Assembly: GCF_020740795.1 (NCBI RefSeq) | Contig: NC_067294.1 | Span: 4,278,001 to 4,342,000 of the forward strand | Reading direction: 5' to 3' | Origin: Apus apus | Taxonomy: Eukaryota > Chordata > Aves > Apodiformes > Apodidae | DNA length: 64,000 nucleotides | Shown here: one piece after another, positions 10,981 through 25,800 of the stretch | Position numbering within the stretch: the stretch's first letter is position 1 | Layout of the letters: each line of letters starts with the position of its first letter | Translations under genes and position numbers: made by a program | Notes under the pieces: model-generated | What the model saw: the letters and a program-made list of their open reading frames with translations, nothing else | What the model was told of the DNA's origin: nothing | Database searches by the model: none

Positions 10981-13900
10981 TAATGCTTTATCTGAAGTAT
11001 AATCACACATTTCCTTAATTAAAACTTCAGCAGAAAACTGCTCCTGGGAGATCTGGCCCCAGAGGAGCCACGAGGGTGAGCATGGCCAGCAGTGCCTGCG
11101 TGTCTGCCACGGCATGTCCCTGAGCCACTGCTGCTCTCCACCAGTGCTGCCTCCAGGTCAGCACCTCCCTGCAGGATTTATTTTTTTTCTCAGCCTCAGT
11201 TCATGTTGCTGGCAAAGCAGGAGCTGAGTTTTCTGAGAAAAAAAACCATCTCGAAATCCCCTGATGAAGGCCAGTCCAGCTGCCAGTGTAAAGGCAGCTG
11301 TGAGGGAGGCACTGGTCAGGATACGTGGTGTGGAACCACCAATGAAGCAGGCAGGAGCCTGGTAGTATGGACAGATGTGCAAGCCAAAAAAGTAATTTAT
11401 TTTCACGTATTTTTTCACCCAACAGACCCAACCAGGGCTGAAATCAATAGAAATTAGTTTCTGCTCACTTCCTCTGTAGAATCATGATGGGTTTGGAAGC
11501 TAATGTTTCAGTTAAGATACAGGACAAGAGACCAGAACTGCCTTAGATGACCAGAATCTAGAGATCCTGCAACTTACTGCCATCTACATTTTACATTAGG
11601 TATGTCAAATTAGTTCCTCAAATTTGATCCTTGAGAATATGTATCAACCTTTTATAGTTACTTTGTTTCCCCTTTAGAGCAATCAAGCTGGTCCCCGAGG
11701 CAGGTACTGCTCACCAGCCACCTTGACCCCAACCAGATCACTGCTGTGTTCATGCTGCAGGCTGCAGCCTTGGTGAGGGCTGAGCTGAATGCTCAGCACT
11801 GAGATGAGATGGCCTGAACAGAGCAGGCAGCCTGGCCCCCACTTCCAGCCCTGCCCTGGAGAGGACCATGCTCACCATATGGTGCTCCTGCTACGCCTGT
11901 GCTATTTCTAGCTTCAAACACTGGAACTGGAACAGACATTTAAAAATAAGGCTTTGATCCTGAGTGGTCTGCTGACCACTCTGTGGACCTTTTCTGCTGG
12001 TAGTCAAACCAGCACTGTGTGCTGTGCACCCTTCAGATGATCCCTGCTAGTCCCTTCACAATACAAGTCCACACACTTTGCTCTTCCCTACCCAATTCCT
12101 TAGACCTGCTTTTTTATCTGCATTGTTGTCTCTCCTTCTCTTCTTGCAAATCCACGTGCCTAGACTTGAATGTGCTTTGAATCTGACATTATTTATCCAG
12201 CTGGAAAGAAAGCAAACTTATACTCCAGGCAATTAAATGAGTCTTTCACGTCTTGAAAACTTCATTCCACCATTTACCCAATATTCACCATCAGCACAAG
12301 GTGCTGCAGCACAAACCAACCTCTCCAGGACTGGCCCATCCTGTGCCCACCACCCCCTGCCCACCCCTGTGGGCACAGTTTCCAGCCAAAGCCTGGTGGA
12401 AACCAGGTACTGACAGCTCTTTCTCACCCAAAGATGTCCACATCCCAGTGCCAGCTTTAGGTAACACTAAACAGAAAATAGTATCTTATCTAAAAATACT
12501 AATTTCTACATAAATTGCTGGATTTCTAGTTAATGGACCTGTAAGGATTTTTTTTCTAGGCCAAACACCCCTTTCAAAGCAAATGATTAGGGCTGGATAA
12601 AACCCATCCTTGTTACTCTACCATTCAGCATGCAGATTAAGGAGGTAGTTTCAACATCTCAGCAGCCATCCTCCTGCAAAAATGAACACTTCACAGGCCA
12701 GTCAAAAAGCCTTGAAAAGCCTCGGCATTCCCACTGGGGGGTGACAGAGATCCAAAGGATAACTCCTTTGCACAGCGCCGGAGCACAGGAAATCCCCACA
12801 CATGCAGGGAATGGAGCAGAGCACCCTTCAGAGGTGTTCTGCACCAGAAAGGGAGGGTTCAGAGAGCTCAGCAGCTCCCAAAGGGACATCTACACTTTGG
12901 TAATTGAGATTATTCCAGCTTCCCAAGCCACGTGGCTGATTGATCTGATATTACAGTGCATGGCCAGACTGAAGTAGTCTGTGGTGCTTCATTACACACC
13001 CTCCTTCCATGTCTAGTTGAACATCTTCAGGTTCTCTGGAGAAAAAGAAAACAACCAAAACTGTAACTCCCCAAACTACCAGAAGATACAGGCACAACAC
13101 TGCCCTTGTTAAAAGCTAAGTCTTGAACCTTCTTAGGGAAATCAGTGCACTTCCAATGGGGTAAGACAACTTTTCCCAGGCAAGTATTCTGCTCTTCAAA
13201 TACCTCCAAAATATGAAGTTGTTGGATGTCATTAAAAACTGACATGTGCAGGTCAACTGCCTCGTTTTAAGTGTAATGAAAGGTCAAGGCAAACTCAGCC
13301 CTGCCCAGGTCTACTTATTCTGCTGATTCCCAGCAGCACATGCTCTTTGGGGCAGCCTGGGAGGACCAGCAATCCCTTTCTGCACGTCCTGGGAGCACCT
13401 GCAACGCTCTCTGCATGAGCACTGTCAGCTCTTCTTTCCAAGCAATCCAGACCTCTCAGTTTGCCAATTTACCACACCTTACACCAACACAACCATAAAA
13501 TAGAGTGAAAATGTTCAGACACTGCATTACCAATGGATTTATACAGCTGCATTTAGAGAGAATTAGAGAGAATCCCAGCCTGCTGAGCTTCATACATTAA
13601 CTGCCTGAGCAGTGGTGGTTCCACCATCATGCTCACCATTCTGCTACTAAATCTGCAATTTCCACATATTTTTCTCCTGGTGGCCTCCATGTGAAAATGC
13701 AGAGCCTGAATTTATGAAACAATCAGATTTTTTCCTTTGCTCAGTTTTGAAAAGAAGAAAATCAACACTTTCCCCATCTCACTCTTCACTGTACTGACAT
13801 TTTCTCTCTGGAGACCAGAGCTAAAGTTCCAACTTGGTCACAAGGCTTGATGGGATTGCTTCAGTCCATAATAAGTATTTATCCACATCATAAAACTACT

Positions 13901-15794
13901 ATTGTACTGTATGTCATGATTAGCCATTTTTGTTTGGCCAAGGCAGCAGGTTGTATTGGTCACACCTGAAGTACAGGCTGGGTTGGGCAACTTAGATAAC
14001 ACAGCAATTACCTGCACAAGACATACCTGTAGTGAGGAGAACTGTTCACTCTTCTGCAAAAGAACCAAATCAACTCCAAGTTTAAAAGGAGGGGTAGTTT
14101 TATTGACATATTTCCTGCTAATGTTTTATGGGGACAAACTATTTTTTGCATTGCAGAAAATCAAGGCAGTATTATGCTTAGATTGCATCTAATTAATTTT
14201 TTATACTAAAAGCCTTCTCACTGCCAGATGGCTGCTATGTGGCCATTTAGAAACCAAAAGATATCAGTCAGGAAAAAAAAAAAAAAGCCCTCAACTTTGT
14301 TCACTGAGCCCCCTGTTCACTCATGGCCTTGCCAGTCAAATTGTATTATATACATTCAGACACAAACGTCTTTTAGGAGAAGGATGAATCCTCATTATTT
14401 TAATGCATCTCTCTAGGCTTCAGAATTATTCTTTCCCATTCAAGCCACTACTCTCCAGGGTAAAATACAGGAGCACAGAATATTAGCCTTGGAGTTACCT
14501 TTTGCTAGGTCAAAAGACCTTTGGGTCATCTTCCTCATTATCTAACTTGGGGCCATTGAGAAAGATGCACATGGAAACCTAGAGTCTGGGTCTGTTGTGG
14601 CTCCTGCTGTCACCTTCAAGTGACAGTTTGCTAACTGGCAAGGGAAGAACATCCCCAGCTGGACAGCAGAGCAAGGGACAGAGATGCCTAACCCAGCACA
14701 GCCAAAACTGGACTCTGTGTTTGTCAGTGCCAGTGCAGAGAGGAGCAAAGCCCCTGTCTTCCTTCTGCAGAGGTGAGGCCTGGACTTACACACCAGCAGT
14801 GCAAAGGCATTTCTGTCCTCTTCATGCCAGGCTACCCACTGGCTAACATTTGCCAAAATGTCACAGGGAAAGGAAAAAAACAAGTGCTCCTCAATGATAG
14901 TCCTTCTGCTCTTCGACTCAGAGGTTTTATTAAAAGGGAAAAAGCACAGAGGGCAGCTAATCAACTGCTCCTAAGAAAGACAGTTCTGGAGATTGATTTT
15001 TCAAGTGATTAGCAGGGCAAACACACGTCTTCACAACTCAAAATCTTTGCATTTTTTATCCAACAGCTATTTTCATTAACCAAGAAAGGATCAGAAAGGG
15101 TCAGTTAACAGCCAATATTAGTCTCAAACACCGATGGCTTTACTACCACAGCACACAGATTTAAAAACCTATACTGCAGCTTTGTTTCCATAGGCCCCAA
15201 AGCTCCATAGATTCCACATGCAGGTTTAATTAGAAGCAAAGGCTGCTGCTGTATCTTTGCATGTATGATTCTTTCATGACAAAATACCAATTGCTGGACA
15301 AAATGCAATTCAGCTTCATGCAAGCCATTCACCACCTCCAGCAGATTTAGCTCGAGCTAGAAGCTCCAGTGACAGAGCAGAGCAGCTGCCAGCAACTTGT
15401 GGGCTAAACAGGAACTGGGATGGCTTAGAGACAGATAATATACCCTGCAGGGAGCTAACAATAAGCATGGTGGCATCAGACAGCCTGTATGCTTGCTGTG
15501 CTTCTTTCCATACCTGCTAGTCCCTCGAGGTATCAAGAACTTGCAGCTGACTGTCCTGCTGGGCTGGGGAGTGCTGGGAGCTCAGCACACACACAGCACA
15601 CTTCCAGGTAATGCCAAGCCACAGAAATTACAGAGAACCTGCTGTACAGATCACTAACTAGATTTAGGTTAAACCTCCAAAGAGGACAGCTTTAATAAAA
15701 TTATCATCTCTCAACCACTTGTCCAGTTTTCTGAAGGCAAGAGTTATACCACTTCCACCAATGAATTAATACCTTTCTGAGCAATGGACTTGGT

Positions 15795-15870
15795 AGAGTT
15801 AGGTTATGGTTGGACTCAATGATCCTAAAGGTCTTTTTCAACCTGAACAATTCTGTATTTCTGTGATTCC
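15795..15870 (+). mobile_element. CR1 LINE 3' remnant
   Basis: It contains the CR1 tail signature: 'ggttggactcaatgatccta', then 'aggtctttttcaacctg' and an ATTCTGT-type end. It is 5'-truncated to under 100 bases. Confidence 0.75.
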
Positions 15871-18800
15871 AAGGTGCACCATCAGGCTTGTGGCTTCTGA
15901 GATGCAGCATCAATGCCCCAGAAGGCAGAGGACTCTGAATTAAGGGCACAGTTGTCACACGAGTTGTTACAGCCCTCCCACTTTCACCCACTGAGCTCTC
16001 ATTAGAGCACCACAGGACATTCACTTACACCAAGGACTGGAGCTTCACAGTGCTGCTGGAAACAGAGTGATTATCCCCCTAGAGAAACACCATCATTTTC
16101 AATTAGTGCAGTTCTGCAGGACACTGTGACAGAACCTGCAGTTAACAATTACAATGAACTGCTAGTGCCAGGAGAAGCATGAATTAAAGCACCGCCTATA
16201 ACCACACAGATCCCTACAAACTATTCTTCAGCAAAACATTTCATGCTATATCTGCAAACCCAGCCTTTTAATTGCACTGCTTTTCAACCAGTCCTGCACA
16301 GTGATTAAAGCAGGTCTGTGGGACCAGGAGAAAATATGACTCAAGATCTAGGGCTCATATATCATCTCCCCAGGTCTCCAGGGTGAACTGGTCTCATAGT
16401 GACCAGTGAATTATTTCCAGTTTCAATGTCAGGTGATTTTCTCCTCTCCAGCTGCCTGCACAGGCAGCTCCTAGACCAAAATTTCACTCCTAGGAGAAGT
16501 TTTGCCCTGCTGCAGAGAAGCTGGAAAGCCACCTACAGTTGCTTCCTAAGAATTGCTCTCTCAAAGAGAAATCCACTGCCTAATTTAGGGCTCCACAAAA
16601 TCCTACAGGCCCTAACCTCCCCTTCTCAACCCATGGCACTGATAGTGCCGTGTGACACAAGTGACAGTTTTCTGGACCCTGAATTAACACTCAACATTGG
16701 CATAGTGCATCCAGTCAGGGACGTTTCTCCTCTCCCTTATGCAGCTTTAAAATCATGAAAGTATAAATGAATACATCCAGGACCTGAGGGTAAAGGCTGA
16801 TTCCTCATGCTTACACCGACTCAGAGATAATCTCTGAGCAGTTCTCAGTGGAATTAATTCATGCATTGTGGGCTCACAGTGTTATCAAGGTATGAGAAGG
16901 AATGCATTACATAAATACACATTTATCATTGGGAGTGAAACAGCTGAGACCAATTTCCATTTTTGCTTCTGCACTTGGATATGCTTTGTAGATATTTTCC
17001 TTCAGCAAATTATTCAATCCATCACAATTAAAGTAACACAATGCAATCTTTCCTCTGATTTAATCGTTCCCCTTCTGCCAGATATACAAATTCAAATACG
17101 TTCAAAGTAATATCTAAAATAGAAAGATTCTTTTCAAAATTAGCACAAATCTCCTAATGGGTTCAGAATTACATGCTGGGAGTCTTGCAATGCATTGATT
17201 TTTTTGGTACTTAATTTCAAAAGATTTCCAAAGTATGCCAGCATGCATCTGAGTTGATATTTCCCAGGAATCTCTAATGGACTTGGGTGTTCAAACCCCT
17301 CAGAACATCAGTCTTTTCTGATGCTGCTGCAAACACTTTCCTTCCCCATCAGCCCTGAGCAGAGCTGCCCCTCTGCGATCCAGGACAGTGCCCACAGCCC
17401 ACAGGAGGAGCAATCCTGCCTCCTTGCAAGGAAGCAGCCCACAGCATCCACATCTCAGGTACTTACACAGCTCAGGAGCAAAGCCACAGGGAAGGTCACA
17501 AACACAAGGTCAGAATGAGGTGCATGGAAAGGCACAGAACAGACCCTCAGGTGGTGTCCATTCCTCTGACAGAGCCTCTCAGGGAGAGGCTGGCCACGTG
17601 TGCCAGCACCTTTGCTCACTGCTGGCTTGGCCAGATTCGACCTGACAGCTTAAAAGCTTTCACTAACAGCTCCATGGCTTGCCCAAGGTAAAGCACATGG
17701 ACACACAGACACAATTGTTAAATAGCCTGGAGCTTTTGCACTTTCCTACAACTACGGGACAAGAAGAGCAATTCAGCATCACCACAATTAATGAACGTGT
17801 TTTCATCTGTCCTTTCCTTCTGTATTTCATCCCCTGACTTTGTTTTCAACTCTCTTCCTTTGCTGTACCTCCTGAATGTTTAATTTCATGTCCAGGCTCT
17901 GCAACAGAGAGATGCCAGTGCTGATGCTTGTCGGGGGAAGAAGTGAGGACTTCTGAGCATGGGGCAGCCCAGCACACTCACCAGGGACAGCAGCAACACT
18001 TGCTGTCCCTGCTGAGATCCCCAGGTCGCAGAGCCACTGGCAAGAGTTTCAGTGGAAAAGGCACGCACCAGCCCTCTGAGGATTTAAGTTTCATGAGCTG
18101 TTGAAGCAGGGTTTTATACAGGCAGCAGTGCTACTTTTTCTCAGCAGCCCTTCCTCAGTAAGTGATTCAAAGGAAACCATTACCCAAACCAAGCTGTTAG
18201 TGCCCTTGTTATGCTGAAGCACTTGCCCTCCCTCAGCACAGCCATCCTGGAGCTCCCTCAGTTAGCCAGAGAAAGGATGCGAAATAATCAGCACATTCAA
18301 AGCCTGACTGTAGCAGATCTGCAGCAGGACCCAAAAAATAGCCTCAGAAAATAAACTGTTGTAAAAGGAGTAAAAATTCCCTGTTGTGTTTTGGTTTTTT
18401 TTCAAATGTCTGCTGTGCCTGGCAGGCAGAAGCAGTGTGCAAGAACATGGGATGGGAGCCAAATTCAGTAACATCCTACCGGCTCCCTGTCCAGACCTGG
18501 GTCTGCACAGGAAGCAAAGCTGCCCTGTCCTGGGTGGGCTCAGGCAGTTCTGCATCACTCTGCAGTATGGAGTTGTATGGCTGCACATCACCTGTGAGCA
18601 TAAGCCAGGGAGGAAATGGTTCCTGTTTTCCTTCCCATCTATATGGGCTGGAGCACGGAAACGCCTTCATCCCAAACCTCTCCTTTTCCTTCTTCACACA
18701 CTGAATGACAAGTGAGGGGGGTGGTGAGACAGTGACAGACACCCAGCAGATGGAAAACTGGCTATTTTCAGCATGCAGCAACAGGCAGCAACTCGCTGAG

Positions 18801-21296
18801 TGCAAACTGTGGCTGTTGGAATTGTTCTCCACCCCAAACTGGTGTTGGTGGAGGAACAGGCTGACCAGTTGTGCACGAATGGATCAAAAGGCCTGTGTCT
18901 CTGTGGCAGCCAGAGTCAAAACCAAGGCACCCAGAAGGACAGGCTGCTAGGCCAGGGGAAAAGAGGGGCTAAAATTCCTGACCATGGCCATCACACACCC
19001 ATGCATGGTCCTGGTCAGGGGAGCAGACAAAGCAGCTCATCCCTTCCTGAGACTTCCCCAAGCTGTGCCTGTCCCAGCCCTGAGGTGGCTGCTCTGTGCC
19101 CACCTGGGTGCTGAGGAGCTCCGTCCCACCCCTCAGCCACCAAGCAGAAATCAGATCTTAGGTTGGTTTGTTTGGCTGCAAACCACTGCAGCAGAGCACC
19201 CAAGGCGGGAAGGAGAATTACAGAAGGACTCGTGACCACCAGCTGCCTAGAAAGTTGCTTATGTAAAAAACAATAACAAGAAAACATCTCTGCTATGGTA
19301 AATGCTCAGTAATATTTCATGTGCTCCGTTATGAGCTGTAAGATGTTCTGCTGAAGGTACCTGGGAGTTTGCCTGAGCAGGCACAGAGTGCTGGTGCCAT
19401 CTGCTGTTTGCTGGGTGCTGGCAGGAGAGCACAGGCAAAGCAAGTAACAGCGTAACAAAAGAAAACTACTTGATAAATTACTACCTGGCATAATGAAAAT
19501 CCTTCAGATACCCGAGGGTCTCCTGCGGCAATTTAGGGATAAATGGGGTTTTAGACAAGATTTATTTACATGGGAAACATGACAAGCAAATCCTTGCTGA
19601 CACAGTCCTTAATGCTGCGTGAAATTAGACACGACGCCTTCTGGAAGCAAAGAGCGGGATGAAAACAGAGAAAGCCACTTACTTTTAGGGTTGGAGGTAC
19701 TTTTGACTTTTAGCTTAGTTGGTTACTTTTAGCTCCTCAGCTAGAAGCGTGGCTCCTGGAGATCACAAAGCCACCAGTGCTGAGGAGAACAGCACCAAGT
19801 GCTTTACCTAAAAACTGATGGACTATTTAGGACACACAGAGCCAGCTTCGCTTATAAAACCCAGACAGAAACTCAGCTCTCATCCAGCTCTTCCACCAAA
19901 AGCACTCCCAGAGGCTTAGGACTCCCCAGTCTTTGTGCTGTTGATAGCCACCTTCCTGGAGCCTTCCTCAACCACCCTCCTCCTCACACCCTCCAGCTGA
20001 GCCATCCCCACTTCCAGGACCCCTTCAGCGGGGCAGGAAATGATAAATCCCTTGGGAAGAAGGTGTTGGCTGCCCTGGCAGGGAAGGTGCTGCCCTGTGA
20101 CAACGTGGCTGGCCAGCAGCAAGGCTGAGCACTGGGGCACGTCTGCCCAGCATGGGGTTGGGGACCTGCCCCCTTCCTGCCAGGGTTGAGACCCTTGCAG
20201 CCAGTGACCTGAGGGACTGGAAGCACAACACTGCCCAGCTGCGAGGTGCTCAGCTTGCACCCAGACCCCACACAGAGCCAGCAGCTTCCCAGATACTGGT
20301 TTGAGTTTGAGATGGGAAGATACTATTTTGCTGGGGCCCAATCCATCTAGCTTTGTATGAGAATTATTTCCACTGTCCTTTGGGAGAGTTATTTATACTG
20401 ACAATTGTACTCTGCCTCAAGCACTTCAGCCAGCTGTCCAGCCAGCAGAGAGGTTTCACACCAGCCCCAGTCCAGCCACCCAGCACTGACAGAAGTGCTG
20501 TGCCACACAGAGGAGGCAGGTAGAATATTTCTAGCAGAGTAAAAGCGATGTGTTTTTTTTTTAATGTCCTTGCTCATGGCCATTGAAACCTGCAAACTTG
20601 AGGACCAGAGGTGCTTGTGTGGCCATCGAGAGAGCTGCAGCTGTTGGGATGGCATTCTGAACATGCAAAGGGAGCTGCTGCCAGAGCTAAAAACAGAAAG
20701 CCTGGGCGGCACAAGTGAAGTGCAGACGATCCACACGCTGCATTTGTTCTGAGTAGCACTGGCTGAGGCTCCCCAACAGGAAAAGTCTCTGATTTTAGCC
20801 ATTTTCTCTATCTCAATAAATTGTCTCCTAAGTACCAAAGAGAAAAGCCAGTTTTAAGAGCCCCTGTTGTGATGGGCAATGGAATGAGAGACCATGATGA
20901 ATGCAATCTCTCCTGCTCTAGCAAGTGGGTTGCTTAAGGAAAAGCCAAGATAAAACATCCCCCTCTGGAAATAGCTCTAGCTGGATAAAATCTAGACCCA
21001 CATCCATGGGGGAAATTCACATAACATTTTGACATATTTTGTGGAGCTGTATCAGAGGCAGACTGCAGAGGTTTGTTAGGGCCCAACTTGGGGGCACATG
21101 AGTACACTGTCTCTGCAGATATCAGGGTAAGTGTCCTACCCAGGACTGGCAAACATCCAACAATGTTCTCCACTCCTCAAACTGCCTATAGATAAGTCTG
21201 TACAGCCCAGACTGGCACAGGTTTAAGTTACAGTGGAAAATATATTAGATATGTCAAATTGTCTGAAGTTAAACCCAAGGGAATGCTGCCAGAAAG

Positions 21297-21324
21297 CAGA
21301 GCTGTAAGATCAGAGCTGTAAGAT
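21297..21324. repeat. Tandem duplication of a 14-bp unit
   Basis: The unit CAGAGCTGTAAGAT occurs twice back to back without a mismatch, which points to a recent slippage duplication. Confidence 0.85.
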
Positions 21325-21924
21325 CATCCAGTAAGCGGATGCCTCGAGGCATCATCTACTAGCATCTCTATTGCACCACTGTGTGTGAACATTGAGGGTA
21401 CTCAGACTCCCCATGAAAATGCTGCTCCTGGGATTCAGCATGTGAAGAGCAAGCTGGCACCTCTGGTAAGTTGCTTTCAGAAGTTAATGCTGGCAGATGA
21501 TTGAGGACACCTGCCAACAGTGCCTCTTTTGTTGCGTAATAACACAGTTCCAAATCACCCACACCCATCTGCAATCCTTTTCCACCCCACTTGCTCAATC
21601 CCCTTGAAGTCTACAAATAAGTGCCAGGACAATTTAGAAGAGTATTTGCCAAACATTATCAGAGATAATCGGAATTTACAGCAGGATACCCATGATAAGC
21701 ATCCAGGCTAAAAGTACTGATCTGTCTGGCTCAGTGAGAACATCAGATGTTCAGTGGCACAAGTAGTAATGGCAGGAGAAAGGTCAAATGTGTCCTGTTA
21801 TTCAAGCAGAGCCCTCACATTAACCTGCATTGCTCCTCTGAAGACAGAGGAACTGTACAAAACCGAAGCTGGATTTGAAGCAGTGTAATATCAAAGGTGG
21901 AGGCAACCCCTCAATTGCTACTCT

Positions 21925-22032
21925 CAGACAAGCTTGGTTAAGTTTAATCAGTCAAACTTGGCTGAGTCTACTGGTGAGTCTAGTTTCAGACAGGTTTCAC
22001 TAAGTGTAATCAGACAAACTTGGCTGAGTCTA
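21925..22032. repeat. Two 46-bp direct repeats, period 62
   Basis: Copies at 21,925-21,970 and 21,987-22,032 match at 39 of 46 positions by eye and end identically in ACAAACTTGGCTGAGTCTA apart from one base. TGAGTCTA also occurs in the 16-bp spacer, giving three copies in about 70 bases. No function is known. Confidence 0.75.
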
Positions 22033-22774
22033 TCGTTGTTTACCACCCACTTGGAGTCCTCAGTGGTGAGAAGATAGGAGGGAGGACTTGGGGAGCCTCC
22101 CAGCACACACATTCACGCTCACCCTCTCACTGCCTCTGGACCACAGGCAGGCTGGGACTCCTTCTGGCAATTAGGCCTCTCAGTGACTTAAACCTTCCCA
22201 GGTCCCTCCTTCTCTGCTGTCAGATGATTGCTTTGAACTCACAACCATGTTCACTGCACTTTGCTGAGGACCTCTTAGAGGAAGAGCCCTGACTATTATT
22301 ACCAGCAGTGGGCACCACCACCTTCAAACATGTCCCACAGGCAGATGCAGAAGACTGTCTTTGCACACCTGTCTGCTCAGCATCCTCTCTTCCAGCAGTC
22401 AGCCTCAACCAGCCTCTTACTACCAGAGGTAAATCACTCTTTGGGAAGGACCGGCTGGGGTCTGCCAGGCTACCTGGAGCTTCTCTCTCTCCTGAAATTC
22501 ATAGCACTGCCAAGGTCCCTCATGACATGAACACCAGCTTATGCTCAGCTTCGTCACGCAAGAGTGGGAAGATGTGCTGGATTTCCTTGCAGCAGTGAGA
22601 CATTTCTGCCTCAAGTCTGAATCCAACTGTAAGAATGAATTAAATTCTTACTGTCAAAATGACCTGAGACACCAGCTTGCCAGTGAAGATGCCTAGTTTC
22701 TCCACAGGGCAGGTCCATTCATTTTCATACCAGGACCATTTGGTAACATTCCTGTATTCAGAAATCCCTTTTTG

Positions 22775-22804
22775 AAAAAAAAAAAAAATTTAAAAAAAAA
22801 CAAC
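22775..22804. repeat. A/T homopolymer tract
   Basis: A run of about 14 A, then TTT and a further run of A, in intergenic DNA. Confidence 0.8.
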
Positions 22805-25800
22805 AACACACTACTCATTTGTCTCAAAGTTTGATGTGGTATAAATTGAAATGTCACTTCAGAGGCCCCTGACAAACCACTTCAAGAAGAAGGGCCCCAG
22901 CATTTGTGGCCTTTGTACCAGCTGCTTTTCCATTTTGGGAAGGGTTTAAGATGGCTGGAATAGCCAGTCTCTTCCCATCACCCCTGCATTCAAGCCAATG
23001 TCGAAAGTTCATCTGATAATTACGCCACCAAGAGGTGAATAATAGTTTGAATTCCTCAGGCTAGATTGTCTGGCTGGAGGATCCAAGTAAATCCCATTGA
23101 CTTGCAGCAGAGCTGCTTGTCCATAGGAGGGGGAGATCAGTGCTCCTGGAGTCCCAGGCCCCTTTCTCAGAGGGCTTCAAGCACAGATGAGAACTGGAGA
23201 GGCAAAAGACAGCCAAAGGAAGCAGGTGCAGTTCCCAGAGTATCCCTACACCATAGACTGTGCTGAAAAGAAGGATCCACCCTTCCCCAGGATGGCCTTC
23301 ATACAGTGTGCAGTGACACAAAAACATGAGACAGCCATTAATAAACGTGCCCAGAGAGAGGCTTTAGCCAAAAGTAATTGATACCTTTTCATACAGCTTC
23401 TGGGACTCAGCATGAATGAAACAGGCAGGTAACTGGAAACATTTAGGAGCTTGTGCTTGCAGGAACCCAACTGCAAACCATATTTTCAAACGGGGAATCT
23501 GGGGAAGACCTCCAGAACCCCATAAAAGGTAATTCAGCCTAGCTTGGCAGGGCTTTGCAAAGCAGCTGGGTTATTGTCATGGTCACAAAGCTGGTGAGGG
23601 CTGACAATGCCCTCAAAGACTGAATGGTCTAACACTCCTTTGGCCTTCAGCCGTGGAAGTGCTCTGTTATGGTAGAAGACAAGATCCAGTTTGTTTGGAC
23701 ACTTTCAGAGTGGTGGGCAGCTTTGCTTGGGAATTTCTCCTCCTACACAAAGCATCTACACAAAGCAATTCCTCCCAACATGCTGTTAACTGGCATTTTG
23801 GAGCACAGGAATTTCCACATGAACTTATTGCACTAATACTGGGCAGAGACACAACCCTGCACTTCAGAAACGCTCTCGCTCCAGCTCCTCCTCTACATAG
23901 CAGCTCACTAAATAATGCACCTTGCTTGAAATTTAGGTGCATAATGGCACTGTGCTCTGGCCATCAACAGGACATTATTTCAGCTCCCATGAGCTCTACA
24001 CAGCTCTTCTACCAAGTCTGGAGGATGCTAATGTGAAACTGTTCGAGTCAGCAAGACTTACCCTGGCTCCTCTGAACCCAAGCTGTCCCCCTGCATTCCT
24101 CAGCATTTGGGAAGAGGGGAGAAGCTCAGGTTTTCTTTATATCCCAAGTGAATAGGAAATTCTTTACATTCCAGATCTGTAGAAGAGAGCCCTGCTTCTA
24201 ATGAAGTTTTGCTACACTTCTCTTTCTTGGCTCTCTTTCAATGGAGAGAGTCACAATTGACCTGGTCTGGCATCTTTCCAGCACTCAGGACTACCAGAAT
24301 GAAAAATAATAAGCAACTACAGATCTGGCAACTGTTGTATCTCACAACAGTGGACCTGTTTTGTTCCAGCTAATGGTGCCGCTCTGCTGACTTTCAAGCA
24401 GGCTGGAGAGAATAAATTGCTGCAGTTTATTCCCATACAGCTGACATTCCCACCATGCCATCACTCACAAGCAGGGATCTGAACATTAGAACTGTAACCC
24501 ACCACCCCAGACAGCCTTCAGTCCTCGGAGGGGAGTCAGTGGAGAGGAGACTTTCCACTTCAAGACTCAACGCCAACTCAAGCTGCTGGCAGCAAGAGCC
24601 CCAAAACCAAACTTATGGCTTAGAGAGGTGAGTAACACTTTAATTTCTAGCATACTAACAATGTTCTCAGGTTACATGAGGGCTTTTCAGGTGGTGGGGA
24701 GGAGAGGCAGGGATATGATTTTCAGTTTCAGACAGCAGCTTTCCCCCTTCTGGCACACCGAGTTCTGCTCTCACCTACCTGTGGGCTTGTCAAGGGTGGT
24801 CACTTGAGCATCCTGGCAAACTAGGAGCTCCAACCCCACAGTGTGCTTGCCTCAGCCATCTGCCTGCACGAGCATCTCTTACCCTCACACCCAGGAAACC
24901 CAGGCAGACTGTGGTTTCCAAAGCAGGAGAGGACTCCACAGCACCTGAACAAGGGGTGAAGAAGCCTTGACGAGCTCTGCCCTCTTGGACATCTCACTTC
25001 ATTAATGAGGTACTTTTAAAGCAGCCACTCCACCAATACTTCATATAGTGTCTCAGGTTCAGAGAAGAGGCAAATGCTGCACAAGACACCCAGCTGAGAT
25101 GCGGGCTCAGCTGTGCAGCAGAGCATCAGCTGGGCTCCACAGCCTCCTCCCAAACACAGCTCACAGGCAGGTTAAGAAGAAATAAGAAGGGATAGAGATG
25201 CTGCAGGGAAATAGTGGCCAGAAAATCTCATCTTCTCAGTGAGTGTCTTTCCATAGCACTAGGAACTGTATATAATGGAGGTCACCAGAACCACAAGTGT
25301 GGGGTTTGGATTTATTCTTTCAGCCTCTGCTCCACCTTTCAGCAGCACAAACTGCTCTGACAAACTGTCCTCTAACAGCACATCTCTTGCAGCCACAAAA
25401 GTTCACTGTCCAACAAACTAACTCAAACCTACCATCATGCCCCAGGAAAACACATTCCCTGGATATTCCTCTGCAGCAGCCAAGGAGGCAGGGCATCCCA
25501 TTCTGTCCACGTTGCCTACAACGGGGCAGCAGCAGAGGGGACCCTCAGGCACTGGGCAGAGCTGGGGCAGAAACCTCCTCCCCTATCCCAGCTGTGCAGG
25601 ACCCACAGCCTCAGCCCTATAGCACAATAACCATCTTGCACATCAACTGCAGGCCTAATCCAGAGTCTAGTAAAAACAAGGGTCAGGGGTGGATGGGGGT
25701 TTGGAACCTCCCAGCTCCAAATGACAAAACAGTTGAGGATCAGACATTTCCTTGGCAGACCAGAGGGTGAGGTGAACCTGAGGGCAGGACCTGCCTCTTG

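Larger units (their letters stand above)
7711..15794. other. Intergenic, no gene recognised
   Basis: Neither strand has a frame with recognisable protein similarity or a convincing exon chain. The region holds an inverted repeat at 8925-8974, a CR1 remnant near 10.9 kb and a TTG microsatellite at 10,484. Otherwise I see only ordinary AT-rich avian intergenic DNA. Confidence 0.6.

Noticed and set aside
10735..11115. 126-codon minus-strand open frame
   Set aside because: It runs through a CR1 remnant and has no recognisable protein features.
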